Source of the DNA: Apilactobacillus ozensis DSM 23829 = JCM 17196
Lineage (GTDB): Bacteria > Bacillota > Bacilli > Lactobacillales > Lactobacillaceae
DNA length: 64,000 nt
NCBI RefSeq assembly: GCF_001435995.1
Contig: NZ_AYYQ01000029.1
Span: forward strand, 60,890 to 124,889
Direction of reading: 5' to 3'
In this document: piece after piece, positions 10,894-18,584 of the stretch
How the letters are laid out: every line of letters begins with the position of its first letter
How positions within the stretch are numbered: position 1 is the first letter of the stretch
Notes under the pieces: generated by a model
Database searches by the model: none
What the model was told of the DNA's origin: nothing
What the model saw: only the letters and a program-made list of their open reading frames with translations
Program-made: the position numbers and the translations under genes

Positions 10894-11736
10894 TTGAGTT
10901 CAAATAACATAATAGAAGTGAAAAATCTTAATTTTAAATACGAAAATTCTAAAGAAAATACAATTAATGATGTAAGTTTTAATATTAAGCGTGGCGAGTG
11001 GGTATCAGTTATAGGGCATAATGGTAGTGGGAAAAGTACTTTAATAAAACTTTTAGATGGATTACTTCCCATTGATAGTGGTAGCATTACTATTAATGAT
11101 AATTTAGTAAAAGAAAATAATTTAGATCAAATTAGGAAAAGCATAGGATTAGTGTTTCAAAATCCAGATAATCAATTTGTTGGTGCTACTGTCGAAGATG
11201 ATATTGCTTTTGGCTTAGAAAATAATCAATTTTCACGAAATGATATGAACGTTATTATTGATAAGGTTTTAAAAGTCGTTGATATGAGCAATTATCGCAC
11301 CCATGAACCTAGTAAATTGTCTGGTGGACAAAAGCAAAGAATAGCATTAGCTGGAGTTTTAGCTTTAAGTCCCAAAATATTAATACTAGATGAAGCTACC
11401 AGTATGATAGACCCGCAGGGGAGAAATGAAATTCTTGATATAATCAATAATTTTAGAACTGATAACAATATGACTGTTATATCCATAACGCATGATGTGG
11501 AAGAAATAAAGCTTTCTAGCCGAGTATTACTTTTAAAATCTGGAATGTTGATAGAAGATACTAATCCTTATGAATTATTTAACAGTGTAGAAAATTTGGA
11601 AAAATATTCTTTAGAAATGCCGTTTTCTGCTCAACTATCTAGACATTTAATAAACAGTGGTTTGGATATTCCCAATAGTTATATGGATGAAGAGGAATTA
11701 ATTAAATGCATAAAGAAATTATATTTAAAAATGTAG
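10894..11736 (+). CDS. ecfA1: ECF transporter ATPase EcfA1
   Basis: EcfA1 is one of the two ATPases of the energy-coupling factor module that powers vitamin uptake through exchangeable S-components. I start it at the TTG at 10894, 5 nt after AGGAGGTG; an in-frame GTG upstream at 10843 lies inside the leader terminator. The 280 residues show Walker A GHNGSGKST, signature LSGGQKQR and Walker B ILILDEATSMID. ecfA2 overlaps its end by 31 nt. The block ecfA1-ecfA2-ecfT-truA downstream of rplQ is a conserved Firmicutes arrangement. Confidence 0.95.
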   Translation: MSSNNIIEVKNLNFKYENSKENTINDVSFNIKRGEWVSVIGHNGSGKSTLIKLLDGLLPIDSGSITINDNLVKENNLDQIRKSIGLVFQNPDNQFVGATVEDDIAFGLENNQFSRNDMNVIIDKVLKVVDMSNYRTHEPSKLSGGQKQRIALAGVLALSPKILILDEATSMIDPQGRNEILDIINNFRTDNNMTVISITHDVEEIKLSSRVLLLKSGMLIEDTNPYELFNSVENLEKYSLEMPFSAQLSRHLINSGLDIPNSYMDEEELIKCIKKLYLKM

Positions 11737-12587
11737 ATTATTATTATCAGCAAAATACACCATATGAACATAAAGCTTTGAAAAATATTAATTTACACAT
11801 TCCAATGGGCTCTTTTACTTCTATAGTTGGCAAGACTGGTAGCGGTAAATCAACTTTAGTGCAAATGCTTAATGCTTTAATAAAGCCAACTCATGGATCA
11901 TTAATAATTGATGAATTTAAAATAACTTCAGAAACTACTAATAAAAATTTAAATCCACTTAGAAAAAAAGTAGGTTTAATTTTTCAATTTCCAGAAAAAC
12001 AGTTATTTGCTGATTCTATAAAAGAAGATGTTGCTTTTGGACCGCGTAATTTTGGAGTTGAAGAATCTAAAATAAAGCAGATTGTTGAAAATAGTCTAAA
12101 ATTAGTTCAGTTACCTTTAGACATAATGGAAAAGTCACCTTTTGAAATATCTGGTGGTCAAATGAGGAGAGTAGCCATTGCCGGAGTTTTAGCTACAAAC
12201 CCTGAAATATTAGTTTTAGATGAACCTACAGTGGGACTAGATCCCAAAGGTCAAAAATTTATTATGAATTTGATAAATAAACTTCATGTAGAGAAAAATA
12301 TGACGATAATATTGGTTAGTCATCAAATGGACATCGTTGCTGAATATTCAGATAATGTTATCGTTATGCATGATGGTAAAATGATTAAAAGTGATAAATC
12401 TAATGTGATATTTAATGATGAAAAACTTTTGAGCAGATATAATTTAGAATTACCATCATCAGTAAAGTTCTATAATAAACTTGTTGAAAATAATATTCCT
12501 TTAGGCGAAGGGGTACCGCTAAATGTTGAAAGCCTAAGTAATCAAATTTTAAAATCGTTTTCTAAAGGGAGCAAGCGTAATGGATAA
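11706..12587 (+). CDS. ecfA2: ECF transporter ATPase EcfA2
   Basis: The second ATPase of the ECF module pairs with EcfA1 and both couple to EcfT. The 293 residues contain Walker A GKTGSGKST, the Q-loop region FQFPEKQLFADS typical of EcfA2, signature ISGGQMRR and Walker B ILVLDEPTVGLD. Its start lies inside the end of ecfA1 and its end overlaps ecfT by 8 nt, so all three subunits are probably made from one mRNA in fixed ratio. Confidence 0.96.
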   Translation: MHKEIIFKNVDYYYQQNTPYEHKALKNINLHIPMGSFTSIVGKTGSGKSTLVQMLNALIKPTHGSLIIDEFKITSETTNKNLNPLRKKVGLIFQFPEKQLFADSIKEDVAFGPRNFGVEESKIKQIVENSLKLVQLPLDIMEKSPFEISGGQMRRVAIAGVLATNPEILVLDEPTVGLDPKGQKFIMNLINKLHVEKNMTIILVSHQMDIVAEYSDNVIVMHDGKMIKSDKSNVIFNDEKLLSRYNLELPSSVKFYNKLVENNIPLGEGVPLNVESLSNQILKSFSKGSKRNG

Positions 12588-13374
12588 TTTCATTTTTGGT
12601 CGATACATGCCTGGAAAATCTAAAATCCATAGTTTAAATCCAACTATAAAAATAATAATGAGCTTTTATTTTATAGTTATTGTGTTCTTTGCAAACAATC
12701 TTATAACTTACGTATCTTTGTTTTTATTATGCTTAGTTGCATTAAGATTTTCTAAAATACCTTTAAAATTTTTTGTAAATGGAATTAAGCCGTTAATCAT
12801 ACTAATAATTATAACGGTATTGTTACAGCTAGTTTTTAGTACAGGTGGTCAAACTTATGCTTCATTTTGGATATTTAAGATAACGTCTTTAGGATTATTG
12901 AGTGCGTTTTATATATTTATGCGTTTTATACTTATAATTACTATATCAACTTTATTGACTTTAACGACGAGCCCTCTAGCAATAGCTTATGGGATTGAAA
13001 AAATACTCTCACCATTAAAAAAAATTCATTTACCGGTAGAAACAATTTCTTTAATGATATCAATAGCACTAAGATTTGTTCCTACATTAACTGATGAGGC
13101 TATGAATATAATGAATGCACAACGTTCCAGAGGCGTTGATTTTGGTAGTGGTAACATTATTAAAAGAATTAAATCGTTGATTCCGTTGTTAGTACCACTA
13201 TTTGTGAGTGCGTTCAAACATGCTGATGAATTGAGTATTGCTATGGAAGCAAGGGGATATTCACCGGAGATGAAAAGAAGTAAATTCAAGTCGTATCCTA
13301 TAGAACATAATGACTATATTGGTATGATTGTAATTTTATTTATTAGTTTAATGGTAATATTTTTAAGAAATTAG
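12580..13374 (+). CDS. ecfT: ECF transporter transmembrane scaffold EcfT
   Basis: EcfT is the membrane scaffold that links the ATPases to the substrate-binding S-component. The 264-residue protein has several hydrophobic segments. The cytoplasmic coupling helices carry the two Ala-Arg-Gly-type signatures of the family: NAQRSRGVDFG (about residues 180-190) and AMEARGYSPE (about 220-229). It starts inside ecfA2 and is followed 12 nt later by truA. Confidence 0.95.
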   Translation: MDNFIFGRYMPGKSKIHSLNPTIKIIMSFYFIVIVFFANNLITYVSLFLLCLVALRFSKIPLKFFVNGIKPLIILIIITVLLQLVFSTGGQTYASFWIFKITSLGLLSAFYIFMRFILIITISTLLTLTTSPLAIAYGIEKILSPLKKIHLPVETISLMISIALRFVPTLTDEAMNIMNAQRSRGVDFGSGNIIKRIKSLIPLLVPLFVSAFKHADELSIAMEARGYSPEMKRSKFKSYPIEHNDYIGMIVILFISLMVIFLRN

Positions 13375-13386
13375 GGAGACATTATT

Positions 13387-14169
13387 TTGAGATATAAGGT
13401 AACAATTGCTTATGATGGAACTAATTTTGCGGGATTTCAAAGGCAACCAAATCAAAGGACCGTTGAGGGAACTGTAACTAAAGCGGTTAATAAAATGGCT
13501 CATTCAGAAAGAATTGAAGTATTTGGTTCTGGTCGAACTGATTCAGGAGTGCATGCGCTAGGTCAAGTAGTTCATTTTGATTTTCCCTTTGATTTAAAAG
13601 AAATAAATATGTTCAAAGCTTTAAATAGTTTGATGCCGTTAGATATTGAAATTATTAAAGTAGAAAAAGTTGCTGATGATTTCCACGCTAGGTATGATGT
13701 TTCTGGAAAAAAATATGTATATAAAGTTTACTTAGGCGAATTTATTAACCCATTTAAACGCTTTTATACGGCGCATTGGCGTTTTCCGGTTAATTTGGAT
13801 AGCATAAATGTAGCTTTACAGGATTTAATTGGCGAACATGATTTTACTAGTTTCGTAGCTTCTGGCTCTACTGCTAAAAGTAACATTAGAACTATTTATA
13901 ATGCTACTTGTAAGTATGACAAAGTAGAAAATGAATTAGAATTTGAGTTTTACGGAAATGGATTTTTGTATAATATGGTTCGAATAATGGTTGGCGTTTT
14001 ATTAGAAATTGGCTCAAAGTATCGTGATGAACATGATATTTTAAGACTATATAAGGTAAAAAATCGCGACCAGGCTCGTCGAACGGCAGCAGCCTGTGGA
14101 CTATATTTAAAAAAGGTTTATTATAAAGGGGAGGATCCGGAGCATCCAACTAAATTACCATATCGTTAA
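13387..14169 (+). CDS. truA: tRNA pseudouridine synthase A
   Basis: TruA makes pseudouridine at positions 38-40 of the tRNA anticodon arm. The 260 residues are full length. The catalytic Asp52 lies in [25 protein letters not shown] and [13 protein letters not shown] are further family motifs. Start is TTG behind GGGAGA. It is the last gene of the ecfA1-ecfA2-ecfT-truA group, 12 nt after ecfT; the promoter for rplM follows directly. Confidence 0.96.
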   Translation: MRYKVTIAYDGTNFAGFQRQPNQRTVEGTVTKAVNKMAHSERIEVFGSGRTDSGVHALGQVVHFDFPFDLKEINMFKALNSLMPLDIEIIKVEKVADDFHARYDVSGKKYVYKVYLGEFINPFKRFYTAHWRFPVNLDSINVALQDLIGEHDFTSFVASGSTAKSNIRTIYNATCKYDKVENELEFEFYGNGFLYNMVRIMVGVLLEIGSKYRDEHDILRLYKVKNRDQARRTAAACGLYLKKVYYKGEDPEHPTKLPYR

Positions 14170-14182
14170 AGTCATATTATGG

Positions 14183-14211
14183 TTGACTTTGTTGACATTT
14201 ATTTGTATTAT
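14183..14211 (+). promoter_or_regulatory. Promoter of rplM-rpsI
   Basis: TTGACT (14183-14188) and TATTAT (14206-14211) are separated by exactly 17 bp. A second TTGACA at 14192 has no good partner. This places transcription start near 14218, giving a leader of about 78 nt before rplM. Confidence 0.65.
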
Positions 14212-14215
14212 GGTA

Positions 14216-14295
14216 ACTGGTATTGTTTGCCCCACAATAAGCCCCGGAAACTTATATTGGTGTCGAACAAACACAGAAACATGGAGGAATTTAAA
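14216..14295 (+). ncRNA. L13 leader (autoregulatory structure ahead of rplM)
   Basis: The leader between the promoter and rplM folds on itself: TGTTTG near 14223 pairs with CAAACA near 14270, and a CCCCACAATAAG arm faces CTTATATTGGTG with small bulges. Low-GC Gram-positive rplM mRNAs are known to carry an L13 leader family that is thought to be bound by L13. The assignment rests on position and pairing, not on a covariance search. Confidence 0.5.
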
Positions 14296-14739
14296 GTGCG
14301 TACAACATATATGGCAAAACCAGGTGAAGTTGAAAGCAAATGGTTCATTATTGATGCGACTGACGTAAGTTTAGGTCGTCTTACTTCTACAGTTGCTAAG
14401 ATTTTACGTGGAAAAAATAAACCAACATTTACACCTAACGTAGATACTGGTGATAATGTAATTGTGATTAATGCTGAAAAAGTTGCATTAACAGGTCGTA
14501 AAGCAAGTCGTAAAGTATACTCCCATCATACTGGTTATTTAGGTGGTCTTAAACAAAAGACTGCTGGAGAAATGCGTAAAAACACTCCAGACAAATTAAT
14601 CGAAACATCAGTTAAAGGTATGCTTCCTCATAACACACTAGGTCGTAAACAAATGTTACATTTACACGTTTATGCTGGTGCTGCTCATGGTCATGAAGCT
14701 CAAAAACCTGAAGTATTAGACATTAATAACCTAATTTAA
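14296..14739 (+). CDS. rplM: 50S ribosomal protein L13
   Basis: L13 is an early assembly 23S rRNA binder. I start it at the GTG at 14296 ([16 protein letters not shown]), 8 nt after GGAGG, giving 147 residues, the usual length. Upstream in-frame codons lie in the structured leader. Central motifs are [14 protein letters not shown] and [20 protein letters not shown]. rpsI follows after 13 nt. Confidence 0.97.
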   Translation: MRTTYMAKPGEVESKWFIIDATDVSLGRLTSTVAKILRGKNKPTFTPNVDTGDNVIVINAEKVALTGRKASRKVYSHHTGYLGGLKQKTAGEMRKNTPDKLIETSVKGMLPHNTLGRKQMLHLHVYAGAAHGHEAQKPEVLDINNLI

Positions 14740-14752
14740 GGAGGAAACTTAA

Positions 14753-15145
14753 TTGGCTCAAGTACAATATCGCGGCACAGGCCGTCGTAAAGATTCAGTT
14801 GCTCGTGTACTTTTAGTACCAGGAACTGGTAAAGTTGTTATGAACAAAAAATCTATTGAAGACTACATTCCATTCCCAAGTTTGAGAGAAGTAGTTGCTC
14901 AACCATTCAACGTTACTGAAACTCTAGGTAACTACGATGCTTTAGTTAATGTTCATGGTGGTGGATACTCTGGACAAGCTGGTGCTACTCGTCACGGAAT
15001 TGCCCGTGCATTGCTAGAAGTAGATCCAGACTTCCGTGGTCCTTTAAAGAGCGCCGGTTTATTAACTCGTGATGCTCGTATGAAAGAACGTAAGAAACCT
15101 GGTCTTAAGAAAGCTCGTAAATCAGGACAATTCTCAAAACGTTAA
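14753..15145 (+). CDS. rpsI: 30S ribosomal protein S9
   Basis: S9 reaches the P-site with its basic C-terminal tail, which contacts the tRNA anticodon loop. The 130 residues include [37 protein letters not shown] and the terminal [12 protein letters not shown]. Start is TTG, with GGAGGAAA upstream. The rplM-rpsI pair ends in a strong terminator at 15160. Confidence 0.98.
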   Translation: MAQVQYRGTGRRKDSVARVLLVPGTGKVVMNKKSIEDYIPFPSLREVVAQPFNVTETLGNYDALVNVHGGGYSGQAGATRHGIARALLEVDPDFRGPLKSAGLLTRDARMKERKKPGLKKARKSGQFSKR

Positions 15146-15159
15146 TATTATTAATGTTG

Positions 15160-15198
15160 AAAGACACTTTATTTTATTTAAAGTGTCTTTTTCTTTTA
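15160..15198 (+). terminator. Intrinsic terminator of rplM-rpsI
   Basis: AAAGACACTTTA and TAAAGTGTCTTT form a perfect 12-bp stem with a 7-nt loop, followed by TTCTTTT. Confidence 0.9.
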
Positions 15199-15225
15199 AA
15201 TAATTGTTTTTGGAAGGAAACTTAA

Positions 15226-15801
15226 ATGAAAAAAAGAAGTAGTTATAATGTCATGCTAGCCATGTTCATTGCTTTAATTTTAGTTCAAACGACCGTTCCA
15301 ATTATAGGAAATATACCATTTGGTCCACTAAGTATAACTATTATACCTATAACTGTTATAGTATCTGCTATTTTAATGGGACCAAAATTTGGTGGAATAG
15401 TTGGATTTTCTTGGGGATTTATAACATTTATTAGAGCTTATTGGTGGCCTACAAGTCCGTTAGCTGCAATCGTTTTAGTAAATCCGATTATTTCGATAGT
15501 TCCGCGTATGTTGATTGGTATTATTATTGGATTTCTATATTTAAAGCTAAAAGATAAATATAAATCTAAAATTTTATTACCTGTGATGGGAATTTTAGGT
15601 TCACTAGTTAACACAATTATATTTCTAAGCTTAATTTATGTCTTTTATAGAAATCAATCATTCCAGCTTTACCACATAGATAATTCTTCAATGCTACCTT
15701 TTCTGCTAGGGGTAGCGGGAACTAATGGTTTAATTGAAATGTTGGTGTCAGGATTAGTAGTTCCATTAATAGTTAGACCACTACAAAAAATTATTAAATA
15801 A
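15226..15801 (+). CDS. ECF transporter S-component (substrate unknown, PanT/FolT-like family)
   Basis: The protein of 191 residues has about six hydrophobic segments and no other domain. The N-terminal pattern (VQTTVPIIGNIPFGPLSIT, then AILMGPKFGGIVGFSWG) matches the ECF S-component family (Pfam ECF_trnsprt). S-components bind a vitamin and dock on EcfA1-EcfA2-EcfT, encoded 2-5 kb upstream here. The substrate cannot be read from the sequence; pantothenate is one possibility because PanT-type proteins look similar. It stands alone between two terminators, and no riboswitch is visible in its short 5' region. Confidence 0.75.
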   Translation: MKKRSSYNVMLAMFIALILVQTTVPIIGNIPFGPLSITIIPITVIVSAILMGPKFGGIVGFSWGFITFIRAYWWPTSPLAAIVLVNPIISIVPRMLIGIIIGFLYLKLKDKYKSKILLPVMGILGSLVNTIIFLSLIYVFYRNQSFQLYHIDNSSMLPFLLGVAGTNGLIEMLVSGLVVPLIVRPLQKIIK

Positions 15802-15836
15802 AAAGGCGTTGCATTAGCAACGTCTTTTTTAGTTCT
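15801..15836. terminator. Bidirectional terminator between the S-component and the DUF2187 gene
   Basis: AAAAGGCGTTGC (15801-15812) and GCAACGTCTTTT (15817-15828) form a 12-bp stem with one G-U pair, a 4-nt loop and T/A runs on both sides. It serves the plus-strand S-component gene and the convergent minus-strand gene. Confidence 0.88.
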
Positions 15837-16050
15837 TTTTGACCATTTTTAAGTTCTTATTATTAATAACAACTTTATCATGATATTTATCTTCTAATTC
15901 AATATCATTTGATTTAAATCCGATTAAAAAAGCATTTGTATAACTTTTTTCGATGGTTCCAGTGAATTCTTTTTTCTCTAGTTTGAATTTTACAGTGTCG
16001 CCTACGTCAAAGGGTGATTTTTCGTTACTGGTAGTTTTATCTTTTGGCAT
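15829..16050 (-). CDS. DUF2187 family protein
   Basis: A 73-residue, lysine-rich small protein. The core GDTVKFKLEKKEFTGTIEKSY followed by VVINNKNLKMV matches the DUF2187 pattern found in Bacilli, a small beta-barrel-like protein of unknown function. I use the second ATG (16050), 9 nt after AGGAG; a first ATG three codons upstream directly abuts that ribosome-binding site and is poorly spaced. It is monocistronic, divergent from the GH73 gene. Confidence 0.75.
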   Translation of the reverse strand: MPKDKTTSNEKSPFDVGDTVKFKLEKKEFTGTIEKSYTNAFLIGFKSNDIELEDKYHDKVVINNKNLKMVKKN

Positions 16051-16187
16051 TTTTAGCATCTCCTAATTTATGTCTATATTTCAAACTAACTAAAAAAGCT
16101 GCTTTTGTCAATTAATTATGTTTATAAACGTTGTAAAATAGTGTATTTCCGGTTAAAATATTCATTAACAAAAGGAGCTTTTATTAA

Positions 16188-16814
16188 ATGCCTAGAAAAA
16201 AAAGTAAAAAAAATTATCAAATAACGGTTAGTTTCAATAAACTATTAATTGCTGTCATATTTTTTGTAGGTTTATTTTTTTCAGGGATTTATTACGTTAA
16301 TCATCGTACATATGATGTATATAATCAGACTAATGTTAATGTAAAACATAAAAATTTTATTAACAAAATTATTCCGTCAGCTTATCGTGCACAAAGAAAG
16401 TATAATATACTTGCTAGCGTTAGTATTGCTCAGGCTATCTTGGAGTCAGACTGGGGGACTAGTGGCTTGTCGGTTAAGTATAATAATTTATATGGAATGA
16501 AAACTAGTATCCACGATAGTGATGCGGTTAATCTTTCAACTCAAGAATATGTTAATGGGCAGTTCATTACTACCACAGGCAGATTTAAAGTATATCAAAG
16601 TTGGGACGAATCCGTTTTAGCGCACGCAGCACTTTTGAAAAATGGAACTTCTTGGAATCCTCAACAGTATCAGGATGTGGTAAATTCTGATAATTACGTA
16701 GAAGCTGCTGCTGGATTACAAAGTGATGGGTATGCAACTGATCCATCCTATACCAAAAAAATTATTCAAATCATAGAGAAATACCGTTTAAATCAATATG
16801 ATAAATTAAAATGA
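16188..16814 (+). CDS. Membrane-anchored GH73 N-acetylglucosaminidase
   Basis: The 208-residue protein has a basic N-terminus and one hydrophobic segment (about residues 18-36) with no clear signal-peptidase site, so it is probably anchored with the enzyme outside. The rest is a GH73 domain that cleaves peptidoglycan beta-N-acetylglucosaminyl bonds. Glu86 in AILESDWG is the likely catalytic residue, and NLYGMKTS is a typical following motif. No cell-wall-binding repeats are present. Such short GH73 enzymes act in cell separation. xpt follows after 21 nt. Confidence 0.88.
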   Translation: MPRKKSKKNYQITVSFNKLLIAVIFFVGLFFSGIYYVNHRTYDVYNQTNVNVKHKNFINKIIPSAYRAQRKYNILASVSIAQAILESDWGTSGLSVKYNNLYGMKTSIHDSDAVNLSTQEYVNGQFITTTGRFKVYQSWDESVLAHAALLKNGTSWNPQQYQDVVNSDNYVEAAAGLQSDGYATDPSYTKKIIQIIEKYRLNQYDKLK

Positions 16815-16835
16815 TTAGGGGGGATATTATTAAAT

Positions 16836-17408
16836 ATGAAATTATTAGAAGAACGTATACTAAAAGACGGAAATGTTTTGTCTGGCGACATTTTAAAAGT
16901 TGATACCTTTTTAAATCATCAAGTAGATCCACAATTAATGAATTCTATTGGAAAAGAGTTTAAAAAGCTATTTGATAATGAAAATATAACAAGAATTTTG
17001 ACTGTAGAATCTTCTGGAATAGCTCCTGCAGTGTTAACAGGCTTACAAATGAATGTGCCAGTTGTTTTTGCTAGAAAACATAAAAGCGTCACAATGAATG
17101 ATAATGCGTATACAAGTGATGTATATTCTTATACCAAAAAAGTAAATAATCATATCAGTATTGATAAACGTTTTATTAATGCCGATGATAATGTCCTCAT
17201 CATTGATGATTTTCTAGCCAACGGTCAAGCTGTAAATGGTTTAGTAGATATTATCCATCAAGCTAATGCAAATGTTTCTGGAGTTGGTATAGTGATTGAA
17301 AAAAGTTTTCAAGATGGTAGAAAAAAATTAGACAATGAGGGCTTGCATGTGGAATCTTTAGCAAGAATATCTTCATTAGACAACAATAAGGTGACTTTTG
17401 TTGACTAG
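16836..17408 (+). CDS. xpt: Xanthine phosphoribosyltransferase
   Basis: XPRTase converts xanthine and PRPP to XMP in purine salvage. The 190 residues start [20 protein letters not shown], typical of Xpt, and carry the PRPP-binding motif [14 protein letters not shown] near residue 125. Only 21 nt separate it from the GH73 gene, so there is no room for the purine riboswitch that precedes xpt in Bacillus. The PurK-like gene follows after 20 nt. Confidence 0.95.
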   Translation: MKLLEERILKDGNVLSGDILKVDTFLNHQVDPQLMNSIGKEFKKLFDNENITRILTVESSGIAPAVLTGLQMNVPVVFARKHKSVTMNDNAYTSDVYSYTKKVNNHISIDKRFINADDNVLIIDDFLANGQAVNGLVDIIHQANANVSGVGIVIEKSFQDGRKKLDNEGLHVESLARISSLDNNKVTFVD

Positions 17409-17428
17409 TTTAAAGGGTAGGCGTTTTT

Positions 17429-18466
17429 ATGAATGATATTAAATTAGGTGATAGTATTGGCATAATTGGGTCTGATGTATTAAATATTGATTTAATAATT
17501 TTTTTACGTAGTCATGGTCTACGAGTGAACTTATACGATGAAACAAATTCTGATAATGTTGCCAAATATGTTGATTACTATCAGCACGGTAGTATTGATA
17601 GCTTTGAAACTTTAAATGATTTTATTGACAAATCTGATTGTGTTATTTACAACTCTGAGCTTATAAATGCTAATTTTATTAGAAAAAATGATAAATTTAT
17701 ACAGGAAAGTAAAATATTAGACTTTATTCAAGACCGCGTTATTGCTAAAACTTTATTTAAACAACTAAACATAAATACAGCTCCATACGTAACCGTTTTA
17801 AATGATGATGATTTAAAACAAGGAATTAAAGAAATTGGTTTTCCCGCCGTTTTAAGACCAATTCAAAAAAATGCTACTTTTGCAAAAGAATTTGTCTTGC
17901 GTAATGTTGATGACTTATTACACGCTAATAAATTATTGAAACTGGGAACTTTTATTTTAGAAGCTTACTTAGACAATAAAAAAGAATATGCTACCATTGT
18001 TTCTAAAGGTAAGCGTTGCTTTCAAATATCACCAATAATTGATGAAGGTACTAATGAAAATGATAATCCGTTATTTTCATTAAATACTAATTTAACTAGT
18101 GAAATATTTGAGGAATTACAAAGTATTGCTAGAAAATTAGCACTTAGTATTAATTACGTAGGACCATTTATTATTTATACTTATATTGGACCTAATGATT
18201 TAATTTATTTGGATCATTTGAGTATTAAATTAAATAGCTCAATCAATTTATTTGATGACTTAGTTTTTGAAAATTACTTAAGAGGAATTCTAGATGCAAA
18301 ATTAGTACCTTATCGTTTTGATAATCATGATAAAAAGTTATGTGAAATTGATTCATCTAATCGTAAGAATGTTTTTAAACAGTACTTGCAAGATGAAAAT
18401 ACTAAGTTGCATTTTTATCAAGACAATAGGTTTAGTCTTAACGGATATTTTTTGAAGAATAATTAA
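17429..18466 (+). CDS. PurK-like ATP-grasp protein, probably inactive
   Basis: The 345 residues align by eye with PurK (N5-carboxyaminoimidazole ribonucleotide synthase): a Rossmann-like N-terminal part (GDSIGIIGSD), the QDRVIAKTLFKQLNINTAP segment that opens the ATP-grasp domain, GFPAVLRPI and FILEAYLDNKKEYATIV. The glycine-rich GYDGKG loop is replaced by QKNATFAK. The Mg-binding Glu and the NEIAPRPHNSGH signature of PurK are replaced by IYTYIGPNDLIYLDHLSIKL. Loss of these residues suggests a pseudoenzyme or a changed function. It is the last gene after xpt. No purE neighbours it. Confidence 0.7.
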   Translation: MNDIKLGDSIGIIGSDVLNIDLIIFLRSHGLRVNLYDETNSDNVAKYVDYYQHGSIDSFETLNDFIDKSDCVIYNSELINANFIRKNDKFIQESKILDFIQDRVIAKTLFKQLNINTAPYVTVLNDDDLKQGIKEIGFPAVLRPIQKNATFAKEFVLRNVDDLLHANKLLKLGTFILEAYLDNKKEYATIVSKGKRCFQISPIIDEGTNENDNPLFSLNTNLTSEIFEELQSIARKLALSINYVGPFIIYTYIGPNDLIYLDHLSIKLNSSINLFDDLVFENYLRGILDAKLVPYRFDNHDKKLCEIDSSNRKNVFKQYLQDENTKLHFYQDNRFSLNGYFLKNN

Positions 18467-18483
18467 TTTCATAACTAGATTAG

Positions 18484-18506
18484 GTCGGTTGATACCGGCT
18501 TTTTTA
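18484..18506 (+). terminator. Intrinsic terminator after the PurK-like gene
   Basis: GTCGGT (18484-18489), loop TGAT, ACCGGC (18494-18499), then six T residues. One G-U pair is present in the stem. Confidence 0.85.
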
Positions 18507-18539
18507 CGTTGATAGATGTAAAATTAATTGTGGTCCGTA

Positions 18540-18548
18540 TGATATAAT
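18540..18548 (+). promoter_or_regulatory. Extended -10 promoter of pcrA
   Basis: TGATATAAT matches the extended -10 consensus TGnTATAAT. There is no strong -35 hexamer. It lies between the upstream terminator and pcrA. Confidence 0.55.
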
Positions 18549-18584
18549 TAATGTAATAAAAATATAGAGAGGATTGTGTTTTAC

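Noticed and set aside
13904..14149. Antisense frame in truA
   Set aside because: Shadow of a conserved coding region; no supporting signals.
16815..16835. Purine riboswitch ahead of xpt
   Set aside because: Only 21 nt separate the GH73 gene and xpt; no room for the aptamer.
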